This document shows, in pieces, positions 20,340 through 29,767 of a stretch of 64,000 nucleotides of DNA. The translations under genes were made by a program, and so were the position numbers. The DNA comes from Actinernus sp. WN-2022 (lineage: Eukaryota; Cnidaria; Anthozoa; Actiniaria; Actinernidae), in the NCBI GenBank assembly GCA_030867875.1, contig JAOWCC010000936.1, positions 74,433,032 through 74,497,031 of the forward strand, given 5' to 3'. Numbering within the stretch: the first letter of the stretch is position 1; each line of letters begins with the position of its first letter. Below the pieces are notes generated by a model. It did not search any database. It saw only the letters and a list, made by a program, of their open reading frames with translations, and had not been told where the DNA came from.

Positions 20340-21235
20340 AGTCAATTCCAAACCCGTGCATCCTCCCCCCCCCCCCCCCCCCCCCCCGGGCCACACCCGG
20401 GCATTTGATCAGAGGCTTGCTGCCAAGGGTGGGGAATTTGACGAGTATCTAAGCCCTCAGGGGCGGGCATTTGACAAACAGTGGGGGTGGGGGTGGGACA
20501 TTTGATCGGTGTTCAAAAAATTCATTCTTCGCATCGCTCGCGTCGAAATGGCGAACGTACGTGTCTTCGAGGAATTCCAGGATAATGATTGCGCATTTGT
20601 AGAGGCTTAATAGAGTAAACCTGCCAAATTTGAAGGCCACTTTCAGAGGTAAATTGCTTATGTTTAAACCTATAAACGTTTTGCTTCATGAACTTTGACC
20701 GACTGCGTGATATTAAGTGCGTGACAAAATTTGTGATAAGTTGAACTTGCTGCGACCCTCGACAGCGCGCGAGTTAAAAACTTAATTATTATATCGGTAA
20801 AAGACGGGCCGATTGGTGCCTGTTGCATACTTTATATACCAAGAACATAAGCTAACATATTCAATTTCAAACCATTACTGAATACGTTTATTATAAAGTA
20901 TATAACTGAAACCAAGAACGATCGAGCCGGTAGAAATGATTGTTCTCATCCCTGACCGGTTGAAGGTGGTTTTCACCGTCGGTGTTTCCTGTGAATTGCT
21001 TGAGTCAGAGATTCTGAATAAAACAATGATTTCATTTATTTGTCAATAGTCTTTGCCTTGTAAAATTTTCTGATCCGGTCCCCGATGGTGGGGCATTTGA
21101 ACAGCCTGCGGGATGAAAAACTGGTGGGGCATTTGAACAGTTTTTCTGCCTTGGTAGTGGGGCATTTGATCGAATTTTTTTCAAAATGTTCAAATTTAAC
21201 TCGGAGCAGTCCGGCGTCGTGAGTGATCTCAGATA
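20340..21235. repeat. GGGCATTTGA repeat block with poly-C
   Basis: A 23-C run (20365-20387) is followed by GGGCATTTGATCAG and GGGCATTTGACAA. The words recur as GGGGCATTTGAACAG and GGGGCATTTGATCG at 21089-21175. The sequence between (20640-21030) is unremarkable AT-rich DNA with no gene recognised. Confidence 0.5.
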
Positions 21236-21270
21236 CAATTAGGAATTGTATCGGGCAATTCCACCCGCTA

Positions 21271-21352
21271 CAACCGATGGTGTTGTGCATGGTTATCACG
21301 TCTGCCTTGAACTGGCGCGGTCGACCGAGGTTCGAGACCTCGTCGGCGAACC
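21271..21352 (+). other. tRNA-Val(AAC)-like pseudogene or SINE head
   Basis: TGGTGTTGTGCATGGTTATC, then CACGTCTGCCTTGAAC and a good B-box GGTTCGAGACC followed by TCGTCGGCGAACCA closely follow eukaryotic tRNA-Val. A 3-4-nt insertion in the D-arm/A-box and poor acceptor pairing argue against a working tRNA. Confidence 0.6.
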
Positions 21353-21661
21353 ATATTTTCACATAGTATATTTTATATTTCTCTTTCATGCTTTTACATA
21401 CTCAGTACATTTGATATAACAGATCTGCAGTGGTCATATGCGAAATGTTCCCAAAAAGGCTGCAAGGACCACTGTTACGTTACAAACAAAAGTGTTGCCG
21501 GATCTGTGGAGATCAGGATCAGCAGAAGGATTAAAATATATGAAGACTGCAAGGCTGATCGAACGGCTGTACGATGTTATTCATTGTACCCATGTGGAAT
21601 GTGGCTGATTACACTTTGCTGCCTTGCTACTTTCATATCACGATGAATGTTTGTCATTTGT

Positions 21662-21827
21662 ATAGGCATTTTGACGATGTTGCGCGCGCATTGATAACAA
21701 TATACATGCAATCAAGAAAACAAACGATTGTCATGCAACACTTAGTTTTTGCGGGCCACATTCTGGTTTTTGGCGGGCCACATGCTTTTGTTTTCAATGC
21801 GTGCGCAACATCGTCAAAACGGCCTAT
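21662..21827. mobile_element. MITE with ATAGGC..TTTTGACGATGTTGCGC termini
   Basis: ~30-bp inverted termini (ATTTTGACGATGTTGCGCGC / GCGCAACATCGTCAAAAC), 166 bp, non-coding, CpG-rich. Confidence 0.8.
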
Positions 21828-22100
21828 CGAGAAACGGTTTGCAGCGTTAAACTTCTCTTGACAGGCTCTTTCAACGCTGCCATAAAAATTATGGACGTGA
21901 CGTACTTTGTAATATGTGTAAGCAATGACGTTGTCGAATGTGACGTCATCATTGTTGCTTCACTGTTCAATCCCTTTTATAGTAAGGGGTCTTATTTAAG
22001 GGACTGACCTTGCCACATTGCTCTTTGACACATTGTTTCATACTTTAGTTTTTTAATGCCTTTCCCTCCAAGAATTCAGTGTTTCATAGGGTTTTAATAT

Positions 22101-22182
22101 AGGCTCTATTCCCACCCGTTGCATGCACGAGTCCGGTCACGATCCTCCTTCCCACAAACGCGGGCTCACACAAATAGAGCCT
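22101..22182. mobile_element. Very short inverted-repeat element
   Basis: AGGCTCTATT and AATAGAGCCT at the two ends of 82 bp. Small enough that chance is possible. Confidence 0.4.
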
Positions 22183-22189
22183 TGTCAAA

Positions 22190-23310
22190 CTCAAACAACG
22201 TCAATACGAAAACTGGTGCGTGAAACCGCGTTTTGCATTCGACCATGTTTCTAGCGCTGAATAGAGATATGAAACCAATTTCGAGGGCGAGGCCAAGCCC
22301 AAACTTTGCGAATATTCCAGTCGCATATAAACATTTCGAAATGGCTTGTTTTTCATGTGAAGACAGAGTTGAACGAGACGTTTTAGCGTTCTTTCTGTGT
22401 ACTGGATTATCTGTCATTTGGGCTCAGAGTAGTCACTTAAGAATATCAGTCCATGGTGTGAAGTAATAAAGTAATCGTGGTATTTCTTGAGCTGTGAGAG
22501 GTCCCTGGAAAAGAGCTAGAATTCACTCCGGCTCGCCGGCCATCTTGATTCACTTTTAATAAAGTGCCTAGTGCGCATTCGCTCCGTTTTTCCGCTCTGT
22601 CGCTTTGAATAAGCTCTTTCCATATAAAGTTTATACTTCTTCTGTATGCGCTTGAAATCAAATGGATTTTAGCCTGCAGAACAGGCGCTTTGACTTTGAG
22701 GAGAGATCCCAGAAAGTAGGTCTTGTGAGCGGCCAGTGTTTCAGTCGCAGGCGAAATGGATTTCGTCCTTTGGCAACAGAGGCAGTAGAACCTCTGGTAC
22801 CCAGGGTATCCTTGGCCTGCTACGTATTGAATTTATTCAATAAGGACGAGTAAGGAAAGTAGTAATATATTGTTACCGTTTTGTAACGTTTTCTTTTAAT
22901 ATGCTTGTACAATCTATCAAAGCTTGAACCCCCGGCTGTTTGATCGAGTCGAACTTAGTCAAATCAAGCCTTCTTAACAAACCGATTCCGTGGCTGGAGA
23001 AAACTCACATATTGCCCATGTAAAGTCTGGGATTCCACATGGATCAGCCGCTGGGCCCATGCTTATTCTTATTCTAAATAAATGACTGACCTGATACTCC
23101 TAAACTCAAATGTTCGCCTGTTAACAAACTTGAAATGTGGGAAGGCAAATGGCTTATGGAATTCAATACTGATAATTGCCATGTTCTACACGGGTTACTC
23201 GCAAACAGAACCCCATTGTCCATAACTATACTTTACATGGACAAACCCTCAAGACCACAGACTCTGCCAGGGGCGTAACTAGCCATTTTTGGTTTGCAAG
23301 CCCGTTCCAA
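22190..23310. other. Intergenic, no recognised feature
   Basis: Short ORFs on both strands with no family resemblance, no repeat array and no inverted repeat noted. Confidence 0.4.
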
Positions 23311-23318
23311 ACTTCGCG

Positions 23319-23770
23319 CCCGGGGGGGGGGGGGAGATTCCTGTTTGTGACGTATTATGTATGTGCCGCCCGGGTGGGTCAGGGTTTTGAGCTCAGTTTG
23401 GGCAGGTAGGGTCAGGGTTTTGACCTGATTTGGGCAGATCAGGGTCAGGATTTGAGTATATTTTGGGTGCAGTCAGGGTCGGGGTTCAGTATTTTTAGGC
23501 AGTTAGGGTTCAGTGTTTTTTAGCTACTATGTCAAAAAAAGACATTCTGTTGCCGCATTTTTATCGCCTGCCCACATGCAAGCACTGAGGTTCGCATACA
23601 TCGTGACGCCGCTAATTCGTACTTCAGTACTTATCTATGTACTTCATCTGCTGATTTGTTTACCCAATGCTACGTCCCGACTTGAAATGTTCCGTATTTT
23701 GCATGCAATCCTGGTACGCGGTATACCGGCCGGGATATATATCCGACCGTGTTTTTGAACAAGTTAAAGA
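23319..23770 (+). mobile_element. CCCGGGGGG hAT-like MITE, 3'-truncated copy
   Basis: Nearly identical to 34939-35360: CTGTTTGTGACGTATTATG, GTCAGGGTTTTGAG, TATACCGGCCGGGATATATA. The right terminus is missing and the sequence passes into the minisatellite at 23772. Confidence 0.8.
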
Positions 23771-23771
23771 A

Positions 23772-24250
23772 GGGGCCAGATGTCCACATTTCCACACTCG
23801 GAGCAACGACAGGGTGACCAACAGTACGTTCCGTCACATTTCCACATTGCCAGATTTCCAGATTTCCACACTCGGAGCAACGACAGGGTGACCAACAGTA
23901 CGTTCCGTCACATTTCCACATTGCCAGATGTCCACATTTCCACACTCGGAGCAACGACAGGGTGACCAACAGTACGTTCCGTCACATTTCCACATTGCCA
24001 GATTTCCACATTTCCACACTCGGAGGAAGGACAGGGCGACCAACAGTACGTTCCGTCACATTTCCAGATTTCCACATTTCCACACTCGGAGGAAGGACAG
24101 GGTGACCAACAGTACGTTCCGTCACATTTCCAGATTTCCACATTTCCACACTCGGAGCTAGGAAGGACAGGGTGACCAACAGTATGTTCCTTCACATTTC
24201 CACATTGCCAGATTTCCACACTCGGAGCAACGACAGGGTTACCTACCAAC
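23772..24250 (+). repeat. ~73-bp minisatellite, seven copies
   Basis: Anchor CACACTCGGAGCAACGACAG (or GGAAGGACAG) recurs with 64-77-bp spacing, with GTGACCAACAGTACGTTCCG and variable runs of CAGATTTCCACATTTC between. Long ORFs on both strands are by-products of the repetition. Confidence 0.88.
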
Positions 24251-24582
24251 AGTACGTCAAGGTTTATGAAAGATATTGATTAGAATCATATCAAGAGGAA
24301 ATCTACCGTGATTTCAGGCCATGTTCATTAAATTCTATGTACTGAATATATATTCATAAATTCCATTGTGATGACGCATTCTGTGCTCTTCTACCCGAAG
24401 AAAAAGCCGAAACATATGACCATACAGCTGTAAAACTACATCTGAACATGGAATTTCTAATAAATATGAAAGGGGAAAGACTTAACACTCTGGAGTTACG
24501 ACCTAGGGTGTACTAACTTGTGAGATTGCTGTGATATGGACGGTTTGATTACTTCTTATTCCTCGCGATAGAAAACCTACTC

Positions 24583-24615
24583 AACTTGAAAACGTCCGTC
24601 GGACGTTTTCAAGTT
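24583..24615. other. Perfect 15-bp inverted repeat
   Basis: AACTTGAAAACGTCC - GTC - GGACGTTTTCAAGTT, a near-perfect cruciform candidate. Function unknown. Confidence 0.7.
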
Positions 24616-24811
24616 TTGAGTGGCTAAGTAACCGCGCCTGTTATTCATGACCATGCCCCTTTAACACCGGGCTGAAAGCGAAGCGGGAATTTAAAGCAGA
24701 TTAAATGTATCAACTGCATTTTAGTTGCTTGGATACCAGTTTTATTAGCAAAAGAAAAGAGAACCTGGACATTATCACATTCTGATTCTAAAAATCTATC
24801 ATGATTCGTTG

Positions 24812-25066
24812 AGGCTAAACTATAGAATACCCCGCCACTACAGCTAGATGGTATATTCAGTGCTACCGCGGTCCCGCAGTCAGCTTTATTAATATTCATG
24901 CATCGACTATGGGACTGCGGGACTGCGTTGCCACTTAGTTCATATCCTTCGTTTAAAAAAAACTATATCCTTCGTTCTAAAAAAGCTATCGCGACTGCGG
25001 TACCACGGTAGCACAAACTAAATAACATAGCTTCAAAAAGTGGCGGGGTATTCTATAATCGCTCCA
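24812..25066. mobile_element. Second member of the AGAATACCCC family
   Basis: CTATAGAATACCCCGCCACT and GTGGCGGGGTATTCTATA are inverted termini resembling those of 17964-18742. The contents differ: GCGGTCCCGCAGTC / GACTGCGGTACC words and a duplicated TATATCCTTCGTT. Confidence 0.78.
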
Positions 25067-25084
25067 AAATGAGATGTTACTCAA

Positions 25085-25600
25085 GGCTCAAGCTTATTCG
25101 TGTCCTAGAAACGGAGCTGCGATATTATTATCAACCAAGGAGCTACATGCATCTTCCTATAATCTGTATTCAGATTTACCGCTTCGGCAACTTGCTCAGT
25201 TTCTTTGTGGGTGATTTTGTGGATCCGATTTTGTATGACTTCTAGGACACGGGTATGCTTGAATATACCATGCGAGCGCAGAGGTTTCTCTGAAACCTCT
25301 GCTCGCAGGGTAGCTTGAATAACATCTAATTTTAAAGCTACCTCTTCCAATAATCTGTATTCAGACTTATTTGCGATGCGATTTGAATACGATTGGGAGA
25401 AAATTGAGAACGAGTTGGAACACTGTTTGCCGTTTTGCCGACGGGCTTTTACCGCTTCGGCAACTTGCTCAGTTTCTTTGTGGGTGATTTTGTGGATCCG
25501 ATTTTGTTTGACTTCTAGGGCTACAGCTTCCTAGAATATGTATTTATTACTTATTTCCGATGCGATGTGAACACGCTGTGAAAAAAATTAGAGCATGAGG
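25085..25600 (-). other. Duplicated ~70-bp segment with minus-strand coding appearance
   Basis: GCTTCGGCAACTTGCTCAGT through GGATCCGATTTTGT occurs at 25178-25245 and 25448-25518. The minus strand reads QNRIHKITHKETEQVAEAV in both. A hairpin (GCAGAGGTTTC / GAAACCTCTGC) lies at 25280-25304. No family recognised; a gene fragment or internally duplicated element. Confidence 0.4.
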
Positions 25601-25712
25601 TTTAAGCCGAAGGGCTTTGTCGTTTTGCATGTGGTGGATAAACTATTGTTTCGCTCTTTCATTCAATTGACTAGATTGTTTTACCTGGTTTTACGAACTT
25701 CTACTGAATTCT

Positions 25713-25840
25713 TGGGTTGCAATCATTCCTAAGGGAATACAATCACAAAAGCGTAGCGGCCATCTTGGTTGGTAGGGACAAAAGAAGTAAATGTGGTTTC
25801 TTTTGTTCCTACCAACCAACATTGCCGTCAGTGCAACCCA
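25713..25840. mobile_element. Fold-back MITE with TGGGTTGCA termini
   Basis: TGGGTTGCA / TGCAACCCA at the ends and TTGGTTGGTAGGGACAAAAG / CTTTTGTTCCTACCAACCAA inside; 128 bp folds on itself. Confidence 0.75.
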
Positions 25841-26007
25841 CCAATTGACTTACACACTTGAGATCGGCTTGGGACTAGCAAGTCCCAAAGCTCGTTCCAT
25901 TTGAGATCGGCTCGAAGTGTCCCTCTAACAAATCCCATTGTGGGCGATGCTAATTATTCTAGGCAAAGGAGTACGAATTCAGAATTATGTCGCCAACTAA
26001 AGTGTGT

Positions 26008-26133
26008 AAGGCCCAATTCAGACGTCGAACTTTTCATGCGCCGAACCTAAATTAGATCAAACGAAGCCGCGTAATTATCTTTTGTTTCAATTGCGTTCGG
26101 TGCATGAAAAGTTCGACGTTTGAATCGGGCCTT
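26008..26133. mobile_element. Fold-back MITE upstream of the GPCR
   Basis: AAGGCCCAATTCAGACGTCG and CGACGTTTGAATCGGGCCTT, then AACTTTTCATGCGCCGAAC / GTTCGGTGCATGAAAAGTT; 126 bp ending ~67 nt before the GPCR TATA box. Confidence 0.8.
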
Positions 26134-26199
26134 TGTTCTTTTACGTTGCGCAAAGTTGTACCAACATCACGTTCTGTTTATATCGACTATATCGAATGC

Positions 26200-26206
26200 T
26201 ATATAA
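26200..26206 (+). promoter_or_regulatory. TATA box candidate for the GPCR
   Basis: TATATAA 110 nt upstream of the chosen ATG at 26316; a start site near 26230 would give a ~85-nt leader. Confidence 0.45.
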
Positions 26207-26315
26207 CTAGCAGTACAGGACCTTGTGGTGTTACCAAATCCTCTCCGTATCTGCTAGCTATATTGGCGGAAACCTAATCTCGACCTTCTCCCTCCTACTC
26301 ATTGTGGTATATGGG

Positions 26316-27911
26316 ATGGCACCGAGAGTGTACACTTTATTGTGGTGTTTTGCAACGGCGTTGTTGGCTTGTTCTTGTTTATTTTTAATCGATAAAACAG
26401 CTACCGACAACATTAAGATACAAGAAACCGTTCGTGCATTTCAGGAGTTGAACAACAAATACTCTCTCGAGGGGCCTGGCTTAAATGACTTCATTCCGTA
26501 TCAAATTGAAGTGCCGGAAAGATCCAGAGACCAAGAAGATACACCCACGGCAACAGAAGATAACGAAGAACAGGGCAACAAGGAACCAGGAAATGGAACT
26601 GGTGAAAGTGGTATTGCATCGGACAATCATGAATACGCACCTGGGATATCAGAAACAATACATACAGATAAAAATCAACAATTGCGGTATACACATGAAA
26701 CTCCGCGTCTGAGCCTTTTGAAAGAAAACAGGAGGTCGAGAAAAAAGCGCTCTAATCCATTCCATGCCGTTTCTCAAAATATTTATTCTACCGATGACAA
26801 AAAGATGATCACATCTTTCTCCGTTGCTTTCTCTCCTCAGTCGACAGCTTTCACATCGTCTTTATTTTCGCTTTCTCCTACTCCTTCACTATTAGCTTCT
26901 TCTGTTGTCTCTGTTACTACCAATACTTCCCGTTTAATGCAGTTCTTCTCTTACACGCATTTCTTTTCGAAACATAATGTTAAAACTCTTTCTCCTACAA
27001 GCACTATCATAACGTCACCGAAATCTTTACCACATTCTCTTCGCTCTATTGATTATTTCTCTCTGTCTGTGTCTACTTCTCCTTACGTCGCTATAAACCC
27101 CTCGCCATTTATACCATCAACCGGCAATACACCAGTACTGAGTCCTCTTACCTGTCCGACGGAACTATCTTGCAAGAGAAACTGCACCAACGAGCGTCAA
27201 GTTGTCCTTGAAGACAACAATGGTTGCTTTTGTGATGTTCATTGTCAGTATTTTGAAGACTGTTGTGCAGACTATCAACTCTACTGCGTATCGAACCATT
27301 CTCGAACCCAACAACAAAGACCAAATAGAAATGTAACTGATCCCAGTTTTTTAGATCTGGATACAGCACATGAGACAACAGTGGAAAAGTTAAAGTCGAC
27401 GTGGACGTGTGTGGGGAAAATTCTAAACGACAAGGCCAGATTTTGGATGATTACAGAATGTCCTAGCACATGGCCAAGAAATGAGGTCAAAACTAATTGT
27501 ACAAACGTTCCATCTCACAATACAGTGACCACTCTCAACTACAATCTAACCGTTCCAGTCTTCAGTGAGGATGGTATGATCTATCGTAATCAATACTGTG
27601 CGCTTTGCAATGGTAGGAATGACAGTAAACATTATGTTTACTCGGTATGCGATCTTATACCTCCAATAAGAAATACTGGTGAGGAGAAAAAGGAGGAGTT
27701 CTTAAAGAGACACTGCAAAGGTATTGAATGGACACCTGGAGTTAACCAACCAAGACGGAGATGTCTTAATATGGTAAAATCTTGTCCACCGGGATCTCAA
27801 CCAACATATGCTAAGAAATGTGCTGCCGATGGTTATGGTATTGTACGACTGCTAGAGTCCACCTTTAACTTTAAAAATATTTACTGTGCAGGTGTCATGG
27901 TATTACGTTGA
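26316..27911 (+). CDS. Adhesion-type GPCR, extracellular half with somatomedin-B domain (frameshifted)
   Basis: N-terminal 531 codons of an intronless class B2 receptor. The ATG at 26316 was chosen because it starts a signal peptide (MAPRVYTLLWCFATALLACS). A long Ser/Thr-rich linker with a dibasic stretch (RRSRKKR) follows. A somatomedin-B domain spans about residues 286-324, with eight cysteines at 286, 290, 304, 306, 310, 316, 317 and 324 in the CxC-x3-C-x5-CC-x6-C pattern. Next comes a Cys/Trp ectodomain with a YRNQYCALCNGR motif. The frame ends at TGA 27909 in the middle of a second such motif (NIYCA...). The following ORF continues that motif (CHGITLKPKCG) in frame +2, so one base appears lost near 27888-27893. 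Somatomedin-B domains mediate protein binding at the cell surface; the ligand is unknown. It is either a recent pseudogene or a sequencing/assembly indel. Confidence 0.85.
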   Translation: MAPRVYTLLWCFATALLACSCLFLIDKTATDNIKIQETVRAFQELNNKYSLEGPGLNDFIPYQIEVPERSRDQEDTPTATEDNEEQGNKEPGNGTGESGIASDNHEYAPGISETIHTDKNQQLRYTHETPRLSLLKENRRSRKKRSNPFHAVSQNIYSTDDKKMITSFSVAFSPQSTAFTSSLFSLSPTPSLLASSVVSVTTNTSRLMQFFSYTHFFSKHNVKTLSPTSTIITSPKSLPHSLRSIDYFSLSVSTSPYVAINPSPFIPSTGNTPVLSPLTCPTELSCKRNCTNERQVVLEDNNGCFCDVHCQYFEDCCADYQLYCVSNHSRTQQQRPNRNVTDPSFLDLDTAHETTVEKLKSTWTCVGKILNDKARFWMITECPSTWPRNEVKTNCTNVPSHNTVTTLNYNLTVPVFSEDGMIYRNQYCALCNGRNDSKHYVYSVCDLIPPIRNTGEEKKEEFLKRHCKGIEWTPGVNQPRRRCLNMVKSCPPGSQPTYAKKCAADGYGIVRLLESTFNFKNIYCAGVMVLR

Positions 27912-29716
27912 AACCCAAATGTGGACCTGGCCGATTATATGTTAACATGATGAGGGCATCCTCGGTATCTGTTTCACTTTCTCGGCTTATGAAGTACAAG
28001 ACAGCCGCACCATATTATTTTAAGAAAATATGTATATATGATCCTTACTTAGAACGCTGCCGTGATGACAAGATTCAACCACCAAAAATCGCTCATTCTG
28101 ACAAGTACACTATTGTGTTTCTTCTGCGGGCTATGTCGAAGAATCCTTATACTCGAATTCCAAGTATAAAATCTTTCAGACGTGCATTGATAAACTTTGG
28201 ACTCAAACAGTCACAGATATCAAGGCTTACTATAAAACACACGGTACGTAACGCAACAGATGTAATCATTCACTTACAGTTTGATCTAGAGATCGGTACT
28301 AGTGAAAACTATAAACAAGGCAGCACAAACGAAAGAAGTAGCAACGTTGCGAGCTTACAACAAATTCTAACGTTTCAAAGTTCATTCAACTTCACTGTTA
28401 ACCTAACCATATTCACGGTCATCAAAGCGACAAAGAGAATACTTACCTGCAGTAACCTGGAGAGGTACAACAGCCACGAGTACACGGTACTACCTGGAGA
28501 GAGGACAGCGGTCTACATCAACAAAACACGTGAAATTGTTAATTGGAAAGACTTTTATATAAACGATTCTGTAATCAGTATTAATCCAGCGGCTTTGAAG
28601 AACAAAACAATCCTAGTGTGCAGAAATAACGAGGAGAAATCGTGCAATGGAACTTTTATTGGGTTGAGATATAAAGAATATTCCATGCATGACAACAGTT
28701 CGATCTACGTTCACGCTTCGAAACGGATGTATAATCCATCAGAATACAGTAACGTTAATGGTACCACATGGATTTGTGTGAACTTTTCCTTTATTTATAT
28801 CAAACAAATATCATCGATACACGAAGACGAGATACTGATTTGGACCTCATTTATTGGAATGCTCTTGTCTATCATAGCTCTGGTATTTGTTCTGGTCACT
28901 TATTCAATATTCAAAGAGCTCCGTACACCACCTGGTATAAATCTGATGAACTTAAGTACGGCCCTCCTTCTCGCTCAGATTCTATGGATCGCAGGAGGTG
29001 GACAAACTCATCATCGCAACACGTGTATTGCCTTCGCTGTTATGCTCCATTATTTGTTCCTTGTCACCTTCGCATGGATGTCCGTTATCGCCTTTAACAC
29101 TTGGAAGGATTTCGGTCGTTCCTCGTTGACTGCTTCAAAGAAATCAAAGCTTCAACATATGCGACGCTGCATTGCAGTTGCATGGCTTCTTCCTTTGCTC
29201 TATACCTCAATCTGCGTTGCTCTCGACCAATCAAATGTTGTTGCTATTAGTTATGGCGGTCCCAACGCATGCTGGATCAACAGTCCACGAGCCAACCTGT
29301 ATTTCTTCGGTATTCCAGTTGCATTTTTTCTGATATCGAACATCGGTTTCTACGTAATGACAGTGAAAGCTATCTTGAAGGCAATAGCACAAACCAGAAT
29401 GGCCCTGCAGCGCTCTCACAACAGAAAAATCTTTTGTATATACGTTCGCATGGGATCGCTGATGGGGTTCACGTGGATTTTTGGTTTTGCTGCTTCGTTT
29501 GGTTGGAAATACTTGTGGTACCCGTTCGTGGTGTTGAACAGTCTACAAGGGGTCTACATTGCCGTTGCCTTTGCCTTAAACCGCCGAGCAAGAACCCTTT
29601 ACGTTGGTCTTTGTACGAAAACGTCAAACCTGTCTGAGATCGCAAGAAGCTCAGATAGGCGCCCTCCCCGATATGCGGATAAAGGCAGCTCAACTGTTGT
29701 GGAAACGAAATTGTAG
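27908..29716 (+). CDS. Adhesion-type GPCR, seven-transmembrane half
   Basis: Continues the receptor after the frameshift; coding starts in frame by ~27890 (CHGITLKPKCGPG) and has no own ATG until 27948. About 300 ectodomain residues with many N-glycosylation sites precede seven hydrophobic segments at about 309-333, 344-362, 371-395, 419-439, 462-485, 511-532 and 535-557 of this frame. TM6 has TWIFGF and TM7 has LNSLQGVYIAVAF, hallmarks of adhesion/class B2 receptors. No canonical GPS autoproteolysis motif (CxxW...CxCxHLT) is visible before TM1, so it probably does not self-cleave. The tail is short and ends at 29716. No introns anywhere, unlike AP3M and TMEM237, which fits either retrocopy origin or an intronless receptor family. 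Confidence 0.88.
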   Translation: MKPKCGPGRLYVNMMRASSVSVSLSRLMKYKTAAPYYFKKICIYDPYLERCRDDKIQPPKIAHSDKYTIVFLLRAMSKNPYTRIPSIKSFRRALINFGLKQSQISRLTIKHTVRNATDVIIHLQFDLEIGTSENYKQGSTNERSSNVASLQQILTFQSSFNFTVNLTIFTVIKATKRILTCSNLERYNSHEYTVLPGERTAVYINKTREIVNWKDFYINDSVISINPAALKNKTILVCRNNEEKSCNGTFIGLRYKEYSMHDNSSIYVHASKRMYNPSEYSNVNGTTWICVNFSFIYIKQISSIHEDEILIWTSFIGMLLSIIALVFVLVTYSIFKELRTPPGINLMNLSTALLLAQILWIAGGGQTHHRNTCIAFAVMLHYLFLVTFAWMSVIAFNTWKDFGRSSLTASKKSKLQHMRRCIAVAWLLPLLYTSICVALDQSNVVAISYGGPNACWINSPRANLYFFGIPVAFFLISNIGFYVMTVKAILKAIAQTRMALQRSHNRKIFCIYVRMGSLMGFTWIFGFAASFGWKYLWYPFVVLNSLQGVYIAVAFALNRRARTLYVGLCTKTSNLSEIARSSDRRPPRYADKGSSTVVETKL

Positions 29717-29767
29717 AAGAAAACTTATATTTGAAACATTAACATTCTACAAATAAGGAGGTTAATT

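Noticed and set aside
21271..21352. Functional tRNA-Val gene
   Set aside because: The D-arm has an insertion and the acceptor arms pair poorly; better explained as pseudogene or SINE head.
23670..24249. Cysteine-rich repetitive ORFs on both strands
   Set aside because: Both strands are open because a ~73-bp minisatellite lacks stops; no gene structure around it.
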